Shown here piece after piece: positions 1 through 5,494 of a stretch of DNA of 5,494 bases; position 1 is the stretch's first letter, and each line of letters opens with the position of its first letter. This DNA comes from Pelagibacteraceae bacterium TMED146 (GTDB lineage: Bacteria; Pseudomonadota; Alphaproteobacteria; Pelagibacterales; Pelagibacteraceae): contig NHGV01000004.1 in NCBI GenBank assembly GCA_002171085.1, positions 52,712-58,205 on the forward strand, in the 5' to 3' direction. Both the position numbers and the translations under genes were made by a program. The notes beneath the pieces were generated by a model that was not told the DNA's origin, made no database searches, and was given only the letters and a program-made list of their open reading frames with translations.

Positions 1-741
1 GGATCAAATATTTCTAAAGTAAGTGATATTTCTGGGACGACTGTTTTCCCGATTTCTTATGTAAAAAACTTTAAAGATTTATCAATAAATTTGGTTGATC
101 TGGGAGGATTAAAAAGAAAATCAAAATCTTATGAAAAACAACAAAAAGTGATTACTTCTGAAACTATTAAGCAGCTCAAGATATCTGATTTAGTATTTTT
201 TATTATGGATGGAAGTGATGAAATAACTAAAAATGACAAACAATTATTTAAATTAATTCTCAATCAATTAAAAAATGTAATTGTTATTATAAATAAAATA
301 GACTTGATTAAAAATGATATAAAAAAAAAAGAGAATTACTTTAAGTTTTTTTTTAGTCAAAATTATCCTAATATTTTATTAAAACCAATATTTATTTCTG
401 CATTAAAAAACGTTAGAAGAGAATTTTTATTAAAAAAAATATTAGAAATTTATAATAGCTCAAATCTTTTGATCAGTAATCAGCAGGTAAATCAGGCCTT
501 AAAAATTATTATTCGTAAGCATCAACCAGTATATTCAAAAAAAAGTAGACCAATTATCAAATTTATTAAACACGTAAACTCAAAGCCTATGATATTTAAG
601 GCTTTTGGAAATAAATTAACACATTTAGGAAAAGATTATAAAAATTTTTTTATAAAAAAATTGCTGGAAAATTTAAAGATTTATAATCAAGTTGTCGTAA
701 TAAAATATATAAATAATAAAAATCCTTATAATAAAAAATAA
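1..741 (+). CDS. der: Ribosome-assembly GTPase Der (EngA), C-terminal part; 5' end beyond the window
   Basis: Der is a tandem-GTPase protein that helps mature the large ribosomal subunit in the cytoplasm. The reading frame is open from base 1, so 246 residues are seen and the first G domain and the P-loop of the second lie off the left edge. Counting from base 1, visible elements of G domain 2 are G2-like GTT at residues 12-14, G3 DLGG at 33-36 followed by LKRKSK, G4 NKID at 98-101 and G5 ISAL at 132-135. A KH-like C-terminal domain follows (about 165-246), with HQP at 174-176, a lysine-rich RP..K stretch, and the family's closing KNPY at 240-243. The core Der form GTTRD/DTAGLRRK is altered here (GTTVFP, DLGGLKRK), although DxxG is kept. 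A TTG at 91 is internal and not a start. The gene is convergent with purF, with one base between the two stop codons. Identity is confident from motif order and the C-terminal domain. Confidence 0.88.
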   Translation, partial: GSNISKVSDISGTTVFPISYVKNFKDLSINLVDLGGLKRKSKSYEKQQKVITSETIKQLKISDLVFFIMDGSDEITKNDKQLFKLILNQLKNVIVIINKIDLIKNDIKKKENYFKFFFSQNYPNILLKPIFISALKNVRREFLLKKILEIYNSSNLLISNQQVNQALKIIIRKHQPVYSKKSRPIIKFIKHVNSKPMIFKAFGNKLTHLGKDYKNFFIKKLLENLKIYNQVVVIKYINNKNPYNKK

Positions 742-742
742 T

Positions 743-2182
743 TTATAATCTCACGTTGCTTAATAGGGACAATTGATTATTTTTTTCTAATTGATTAAGC
801 TGATCTAGTGGTTGAACAGGATATTCGCCAGTAAAACAATGATCTGTAAATTGAGGATTGTTATTATCTCTTTGATCATAGCCAAGTGCTCTGTATAGTC
901 CATCAATACTCAGAAATTGCAGTGAATCTACTCCTATTAATTTTCTTATTTCTTCTACTGAATTATTTGCAGCTATTAAATCCTCAATATTTGGAGTGTC
1001 AATCCCATAATAGTCTGGATATTTTATGGGTGGACTTGATATGCAAAGGTGAATTTCTTTAGCACCTGCACTATAAAGCATATCTACAATTTTTTTGGAA
1101 GTAGTTCCTCTTACAATTGAGTCATCAACTAATATTAATTTTTTATTTTTTATAATTTCCTTATTTGCATTGTGTTTTAACTTCACTCCTAATTGCCTTA
1201 TTTGTTGTGTTGGTTCAATGAAAGTTCTACCAACATAATGATTTCTAATTATGCCCATATCATAAGGAATTTTTGATTGATTTGAATAACCAATTGCAGC
1301 TGGTATACCTGAGTCAGGTACAGCAGAAACAATATCTGCATCAATCCTTATTTCTTTTGCAAGCTCTTCTCCTAATTTTTTTCTATATTGATGAACGGCT
1401 TTGCCGCCAACTATACTGTCAGGTCTAGAAAAATATACATATTCGAATACACATGGTCTTGACTTAACTTTTGGAAAAGGCTTTATGCTCTCAATACCAT
1501 TTTTATCAATAATTATAATTTCACCATTATCAATTTCTCTTATGAAATTTGCACCTATTATATCTAGAGCACAAGTTTCTGAAGAAAGTATGTAAGAATC
1601 TTTTAATTTACCTAATACTAAAGGTCTAATTCCAAATGGATCTCGGATGCCAACTAATTTTTTATTTGTCATGATTGTTAATGCATATCCACCCTGGACT
1701 TGAAAAACTGCATCTATAATTTTATCTATTGTTTTTGATCTTTTTGATTTTGCTATTAATTGAACAAGAGTTTCGGTATCTGAGGTAGATTGAAATATTG
1801 CTCCCTCTTTAACCATTTTTTCTCTTATACTAATTGCATTTGTTAGATTTCCGTTATGGGCTATTCCTAGCCCGCCAGTATGCAAGTCAGCAAAAAAAGG
1901 TTGTATATTTCTAATTAGCGGGGCACCAGTAGTAGAGTATCTGTTATGACCAATTGCAGTATGACCTTTTAACTGATCTATTATTTTTGGATCTGTAAAA
2001 TTATCTCCAACTAATCCACGTCTTTTAATTAAATAGAAATTTTTACCATCAAAAGAATTTATTCCACAAGCTTCTTGACCTCTATGTTGTAATGCATGCA
2101 AACCAAGTGCTACTAATGCTGATGCTTCTGGATGATTGTAAACACCAAATACACCACACTCTTCTTTTAATCTATCTTCCAC
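743..2182 (-). CDS. purF: Amidophosphoribosyltransferase (glutamine PRPP amidotransferase)
   Basis: This cytoplasmic enzyme makes 5-phosphoribosylamine from PRPP and glutamine, the first committed step of purine synthesis. The 479-residue protein is full length for the family. The Ntn glutaminase domain (about 9-235) begins at Cys9 in EECGVFG, so an 8-residue propeptide would be removed to expose the nucleophile. Glutamine-site motifs are HNRYSTTG (79-86), AHNGNL (108-113) and STSDTE (132-137). The phosphoribosyltransferase domain carries the PRPP loop LVDDSIVRGTT (351-361) and the flanking NHYVGRTFIEP (314-324). The long ECGVFG/YFSRPDS form matches the Bacillus-type class, but of the four Cys that bind the 4Fe-4S cluster in the B. 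subtilis enzyme only two positions remain Cys (C244, C449); the others are D390 and T446. The start is GTG; it is supported by the short propeptide and by AAGG just upstream. It lies 51 bases after cvpA on the same strand, the usual cvpA-purF order. Confidence 0.97.
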   Translation of the reverse strand: MEDRLKEECGVFGVYNHPEASALVALGLHALQHRGQEACGINSFDGKNFYLIKRRGLVGDNFTDPKIIDQLKGHTAIGHNRYSTTGAPLIRNIQPFFADLHTGGLGIAHNGNLTNAISIREKMVKEGAIFQSTSDTETLVQLIAKSKRSKTIDKIIDAVFQVQGGYALTIMTNKKLVGIRDPFGIRPLVLGKLKDSYILSSETCALDIIGANFIREIDNGEIIIIDKNGIESIKPFPKVKSRPCVFEYVYFSRPDSIVGGKAVHQYRKKLGEELAKEIRIDADIVSAVPDSGIPAAIGYSNQSKIPYDMGIIRNHYVGRTFIEPTQQIRQLGVKLKHNANKEIIKNKKLILVDDSIVRGTTSKKIVDMLYSAGAKEIHLCISSPPIKYPDYYGIDTPNIEDLIAANNSVEEIRKLIGVDSLQFLSIDGLYRALGYDQRDNNNPQFTDHCFTGEYPVQPLDQLNQLEKNNQLSLLSNVRL

Positions 2183-2186
2183 AAAA

Positions 2187-2190
2187 CCTT
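2187..2190 (-). promoter_or_regulatory. Possible ribosome binding site of purF
   Basis: On the minus strand the sequence CTAAGGTTTT precedes the GTG start of purF. AAGG can pair with the 16S rRNA tail, although its 4-base spacing to the start is short. It is the only Shine-Dalgarno-like match at a start codon in this gene block, and it favours the GTG start at 2182. An AT-rich TATACT lies immediately upstream (2191-2196), too close to serve as the -10 box of a normal leader. Confidence 0.35.
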
Positions 2191-2233
2191 AGTATAATAA
2201 AAATATTGAAAAGTCATTTGTACATTAAATAAT

Positions 2234-2785
2234 TTATTTAATTTTATCTAATTTTTCTCTACTTTTATCTAAATATTCGTACCTTTTCGGAAATACTTCA
2301 ATCATTAGTTCGTTTCCCCAAATAATATAATCAAAAGTTAAACCTTTGTTTAAATAATTTGGCCATTTATCATTTGGATGTAAAAAATTTATAATCGTAA
2401 AAAGAAATACAAAATAAATATACCCTTTTACTATTCCAAAAATTAAACCAAAAAAAGTATCTATAGAACCTAATCCCGCCCATCTAATTGTTTTCTTAAG
2501 ACCTTTGTTAATTAATAAAACGATAAACAAAGTAACAAAAAAAATAAATCCACCCAAGATTATATCAGTCATGAGTTCAGATGAAATTATATTGTCTAAA
2601 TATGGTCTTAGAATTGGAAGTAAAAATTTAACAGACAAAAAAGCAATAATCCATTTTGAGAAAGATATTAAACTGGCAACAAAACCATTTCTTATTCCTG
2701 AAATTAAATTAAATAGAACGTATATGATTAATATTGCATCTAAGAGTGTTACTGTTCCTTCAAAAATTTCAAAAAAGGAGTCCAT
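2234..2785 (-). CDS. cvpA: CvpA family membrane protein
   Basis: This 183-residue protein matches the CvpA family of small inner-membrane proteins, first named for a role in colicin V production and often found next to purF; the molecular function remains unclear. Four hydrophobic segments are visible at about 14-31, 41-59, 72-93 and 110-136. The family signature is seen as GLGSIDTFFGLIFGIVKG at about 103-120: a Gly-rich turn, an Asp, then a GxxxGxxKG-like helix. After the last membrane segment there is a hydrophilic tail of about 45 residues, ending in a Lys-rich stretch. The ATG start overlaps the stop codon of the upstream exporter by one base (TAATG) and has no visible Shine-Dalgarno sequence, so translation probably depends on ribosomes arriving from the upstream gene. 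purF follows 51 bases downstream. Family assignment is firm; any function beyond membrane or envelope association is inference. Confidence 0.9.
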   Translation of the reverse strand: MDSFFEIFEGTVTLLDAILIIYVLFNLISGIRNGFVASLISFSKWIIAFLSVKFLLPILRPYLDNIISSELMTDIILGGFIFFVTLFIVLLINKGLKKTIRWAGLGSIDTFFGLIFGIVKGYIYFVFLFTIINFLHPNDKWPNYLNKGLTFDYIIWGNELMIEVFPKRYEYLDKSREKLDKIK

Positions 2786-2787
2786 TA
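2783..2787 (-). promoter_or_regulatory. TAATG stop-start overlap, exporter to cvpA
   Basis: On the minus strand the exporter's TAA stop and the cvpA ATG share one base (TAATG). No purine-rich ribosome binding site is seen in the roughly 25 bases upstream, which are AT-rich. This arrangement fits termination-reinitiation coupling; the coupling itself is inferred. Confidence 0.6.
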
Positions 2788-5250
2788 ATTTGTATAAAAT
2801 TTATTTAGCAAATTAGGCAATAGTGTTAAAACTAAAAATAATGCAGTCATCATAGCTAATCCTGTGAATAGACCAAAATAAATAGTAGGAATAAAATTTG
2901 ATAAAACTAAAATTGAAAACCCAAATATTATTGTTAAAGATGTACTAATTATTGCCTTACCAACTGACTGGTGGCAATTACTAGTTATCTGTTTGGCTTC
3001 AAAATTGTTGTTTTCTTTTTCAAATTTAAATCGATAGATATAATGAATGCTATTATCAACAGCAATTCCAATCGTTATCGCTGCAATTGTAATGGTCATC
3101 ATATCTAAAGGAATATTTAAAATACCTATAAAACCTAACACAAAAGTAGCTGCAATAAAATTTGGAACTATGCCAATGATAGATAGTTTTATTGATCTGA
3201 ATAGCACTAAAAACATTACAAAAATTCCAGCCATAACTATTCCCAAAGTTTTAATTTGGGAGTCGAATAAGCTCTGTAATAAATTATTAAAAATAATTAA
3301 AACACCTGCTAATTTAAACTCATCACTATTTATTTTAAATTTTGTTTGAAGGTCATTTTCAATTCTATTTATTAATTCTTGTCTTCTAAGGTTTTTTTGA
3401 GAATCTTTAATTCGCATAGTAATTCTTGCTTCATTATCTTTAATCGAAATATATGGCTTAATTATTTGTTCTTTAATATTATCAGGTAGTTTTTCATACA
3501 ACACACCCATTTCTAGGCTCCCAAGCTTTTTATTATTATTTAAGCTTTCAGCTATACTTAATATTGATGAGAAAGATAAAACTTTTCCTACTTCAGGTTG
3601 GCTTTCTAAATAATTATGTATATTTACTATTCTGTCTATCTTGTCTCTGGTAAACCAATATTTAGAATCATCATTTTGTGATACTCCGCCCCCAAGAAAA
3701 TCGTCCTCTTTATTTGTATTAGATCCTAAAAAACTATCATCATCATTATTTATTTTTTTAGTTTTAAATTTTAATATTATCTCCAAAGGAGTTGTGCCTC
3801 CAAGCTTTTCATCAATATTTTTCATGCCTTTATAAATTTCCGTATCTTTGTCAAAATAATTTATAAAACTATTCTCAACTTTAAGTTTAGATATCCCTAG
3901 GAATGAAACAATAATTAGAGATGTCAAAGTTAAATAGATAAATTTATTTTTATTTGAAAAACTAAGAAAAATTTTTGCAATTTTAGATTCTGATGATTTT
4001 AAATTTTCTGAGATAGTAGGATTAAAAATTTTTATTAAAACTGGAAGAAATAAAAAAGTAGACACCAAAGATATAAGTAATCCGATTGTCATCATCCAAC
4101 CAAAATCTATAACAGGTTTTATTTCACTAAATACTAAAGATAAAAATGCACATATTGTGGTTAAAACAGCATAAAGAATAGGAAAGAATATTGAATTAGA
4201 AGTTTGTTTAATTCTAAAGTTAGTTTGTTCTACCAATTCTTCAGAATTAAAACGGCTTATATCAACTTGCATGAATCTTACTAAATAATGAATATTCATC
4301 GACATAGTTAAAATTAACATAAGGGCAATAAAGTTTGATGATATAACAGTTACTTTCCACCCAGCTGTACTTAAAAAACCAATCATCAATGTAATCGCAA
4401 GTAAACAATTTAATAATGGAAAAATTACCCAGTTTATATTTTTAAAAACATACCAAAGGGTAAAAATAATAAATAAAAAAACTCCAATTCCAAAAATAAT
4501 AATATCGTTTTTTATAAATGAAATCATATCATCAGCAATCATAGGTATTCCACTCAATCTAATTTCTGCATTAGATTGATAATTACCTATAAGTTTTTTT
4601 ATAGAGGCATTATATTTGCTTATATTTTTCGAATGTTGTTTTTGTAGTTTTTTAAATTTTTGATTAATTAATTCTAAATCTTGTTTATTGATTTTTTTTG
4701 AAAGCAATAATTTAGACTTAGTATCTATAGTTTCTAAATAAGGTTTGTTATCTTTAATGAAAGCTACAATACCAAATGTTTTGGAGTCTTCGCTTATAAT
4801 TAAGTTTTTGTAAACAGGACTTGTAGATAATTCTTTAATGGCCTTATCAGTATTAATATTTTCATTTGTGATGTACTTTAAGTTTTTAATTCTATCCATT
4901 AAAGGCTCATTTGTAGATTGAAGCAAAGGAGCGTTGATTATCGATACAGTTTTACTAATCCATTTAAAATTGTTTATTTCTGTGACTAATTTTTTTAATT
5001 CTTTAATTGTTTCTTTTTTATTTGGGCTGTTAGGTGTGTAGGTGATAATAAAAAATTCTTCAGATTTATATCTTTTATTAAGTTCTCTTAAATAAATTAA
5101 ATCAGGGTCATTATCTATTAGCAGTGTATCTGCAGAGGCATCTAATTCAAAATTTTTAGATTGATAGATTGAGAATGCAAATAAAGTCGAAAAAATTAAC
5201 AGGATATAAAAGGGATATTGTAAAATTTTGTTATAAAATTTTCCAACCAT
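2785..5250 (-). CDS. RND superfamily (MMPL-type) membrane exporter
   Basis: This 821-residue inner-membrane protein has the RND/MMPL duplicated layout: one membrane helix, a large periplasmic loop, five helices, then the same again. Hydrophobic segments fall at about 13-29, 250-268, 274-295, 302-324, 354-376, 385-407, 436-455, 667-684, 689-711, 716-738, 765-785 and 787-811, giving 12 helices with loops at about 30-249 and 456-666. The second-half helix carries the family motif TIGIAVDNSIHYIYRF (726-741), with Asp732 as the likely proton-relay residue. The matching first-half helix reads LTMSMNIHYLVRF (314-326), with Asn319 in place of Asp. The second loop has an acidic, Gly/Asn-rich insert (about 501-530) containing two DDxFLG-like copies. 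The ATG start overlaps the alr stop, and the stop overlaps the cvpA start. Relatives include predicted exporters of lipids or hydrophobic molecules (HpnN/MmpL-like); the substrate here is unknown. No adaptor or outer-membrane partner gene is in the window. Confidence 0.88.
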   Translation of the reverse strand: MVGKFYNKILQYPFYILLIFSTLFAFSIYQSKNFELDASADTLLIDNDPDLIYLRELNKRYKSEEFFIITYTPNSPNKKETIKELKKLVTEINNFKWISKTVSIINAPLLQSTNEPLMDRIKNLKYITNENINTDKAIKELSTSPVYKNLIISEDSKTFGIVAFIKDNKPYLETIDTKSKLLLSKKINKQDLELINQKFKKLQKQHSKNISKYNASIKKLIGNYQSNAEIRLSGIPMIADDMISFIKNDIIIFGIGVFLFIIFTLWYVFKNINWVIFPLLNCLLAITLMIGFLSTAGWKVTVISSNFIALMLILTMSMNIHYLVRFMQVDISRFNSEELVEQTNFRIKQTSNSIFFPILYAVLTTICAFLSLVFSEIKPVIDFGWMMTIGLLISLVSTFLFLPVLIKIFNPTISENLKSSESKIAKIFLSFSNKNKFIYLTLTSLIIVSFLGISKLKVENSFINYFDKDTEIYKGMKNIDEKLGGTTPLEIILKFKTKKINNDDDSFLGSNTNKEDDFLGGGVSQNDDSKYWFTRDKIDRIVNIHNYLESQPEVGKVLSFSSILSIAESLNNNKKLGSLEMGVLYEKLPDNIKEQIIKPYISIKDNEARITMRIKDSQKNLRRQELINRIENDLQTKFKINSDEFKLAGVLIIFNNLLQSLFDSQIKTLGIVMAGIFVMFLVLFRSIKLSIIGIVPNFIAATFVLGFIGILNIPLDMMTITIAAITIGIAVDNSIHYIYRFKFEKENNNFEAKQITSNCHQSVGKAIISTSLTIIFGFSILVLSNFIPTIYFGLFTGLAMMTALFLVLTLLPNLLNKFYTN

Positions 5251-5252
5251 TA
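5248..5252 (-). promoter_or_regulatory. TAATG stop-start overlap, alr to exporter
   Basis: On the minus strand the TAA stop of alr and the ATG of the exporter share one base (TAATG), the same geometry as the next junction downstream. The preceding bases are A/T-rich with no Shine-Dalgarno match, so translational coupling is inferred. Confidence 0.6.
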
Positions 5253-5494
5253 ATTTTTATAATTTCTTAAATATCTTTTTGAAATACAAGTTATTATTCT
5301 ATAAGGGATTGTACCTGTGAGATTTGCGAAATTATCAATTGTAAATTTATCATTATATAATTCTACAAAATCACCAACTTTAATTTGCTTTTTAATACGG
5401 GTTATATCTAATATGATGAGATCCATTGATACTCTACCTATCATAGGAATTTTTTTATTTTTAAAATGGACGTAACCCTTATTTGATAGTCTTA
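5250..5494 (-). CDS. alr: Alanine racemase, C-terminal fragment; 5' end beyond the window
   Basis: Alanine racemase is a PLP enzyme that interconverts L- and D-alanine, supplying D-alanine for peptidoglycan. Only the last 80 or so residues are present. The frame is open to the right edge, so the ATG at 5444 is internal: upstream codons already read like the family (GYVHFKNKKIPMIGRVSMD). The C-terminal beta domain shows GRVSMD, matching the substrate-site GRVSMD of known racemases, then DIT, VGDFVELYND, the TGTIPYRIITCIS motif and the closing SKRYLRNY. The PLP lysine and most of the TIM barrel lie outside the window. One variation is TIPYR where many family members have TIPYE or TISYE. The gene is the first visible member of the minus-strand block, overlapping the exporter start by one base. 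Assignment rests on a short but highly characteristic region. Confidence 0.88.
   Translation of the reverse strand, partial: RLSNKGYVHFKNKKIPMIGRVSMDLIILDITRIKKQIKVGDFVELYNDKFTIDNFANLTGTIPYRIITCISKRYLRNYKN

Noticed and set aside
726..748. Inverted repeat TTATAA...TTATAA as a bidirectional terminator of der and purF
   Set aside because: The stem is only six A-T pairs, each arm is itself palindromic, and there is no G-C core, so it would not form a stable terminator hairpin.
1401..1595. A 64-codon open frame on the + strand inside purF
   Set aside because: It lies antisense to the conserved phosphoribosyltransferase region of purF, resembles no family I recognise, and is explained as a shadow of the real gene.
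2191..2199. TATTATACT upstream of purF as a promoter -10 box
   Set aside because: It would place the transcript start within a few bases of the GTG and remove the SD-like AAGG; no good -35 box is seen, and such AT-rich matches are expected by chance here.
2183..2233. A purine riboswitch or other leader RNA between cvpA and purF
   Set aside because: The gap is only 51 bases, AT-rich, without a stem-loop of any strength, too short for a purine aptamer.
2505..2816. A 103-codon + strand open frame opposite cvpA
   Set aside because: It is antisense to a well-supported CvpA protein, with no SD sequence or recognisable domain; hydrophobic codons on the opposite strand account for it.
3047..3349. 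A 100-codon + strand open frame opposite the exporter
   Set aside because: It mirrors the membrane helices of the exporter (Ile/Val-rich complement) and has no independent support.
3641..3835. A 64-codon + strand open frame opposite the exporter's acidic insert
   Set aside because: Its Ser-rich composition is just the complement of the Asp/Gly codons in the insert.

Overview
The window is compact, very AT-rich DNA (by eye only about a quarter G+C). Its proteins are rich in Lys, Ile and Asn, and its genes are separated by almost no non-coding sequence. Together with the alphaproteobacterial-looking set der, purF, cvpA and alr, this points to a streamlined marine alphaproteobacterium of the SAR11/Pelagibacterales type. 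That assignment is inferred from composition and gene content and was not tested by a search.

Layout: the + strand carries one gene, the 3' part of a der (EngA) ribosome-assembly GTPase, which enters from the left edge and ends at 741. One base later the stop codon of a convergent minus-strand block begins. In transcription order (right to left) that block is the 3' end of alr (alanine racemase, cut by the right edge), an 821-residue RND/MMPL-type membrane exporter, cvpA (small membrane protein) and purF (amidophosphoribosyltransferase). The alr/exporter and exporter/cvpA junctions are both one-base TAATG stop-start overlaps with no visible Shine-Dalgarno sequence. A 51-base gap separates cvpA from purF, which starts at GTG. 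The block therefore looks like one transcription unit.

Functionally the unit mixes cell-envelope functions (D-alanine supply, a probable lipid or hydrophobic-molecule exporter, CvpA) with the first committed step of purine synthesis. The cvpA-purF pairing is classical; the exporter between alr and cvpA is the less familiar part.

No RNA gene, mobile element, CRISPR array, riboswitch or convincing intrinsic terminator was seen. No stretch longer than 51 bases lacks a gene. This is mostly an ordinary core-genome region. The points most worth a second look are the half-lost iron-sulfur ligand set of PurF, the divergent Der switch motifs, the asymmetric proton-relay residues and acidic insert of the exporter, and the repeated TAATG junctions.
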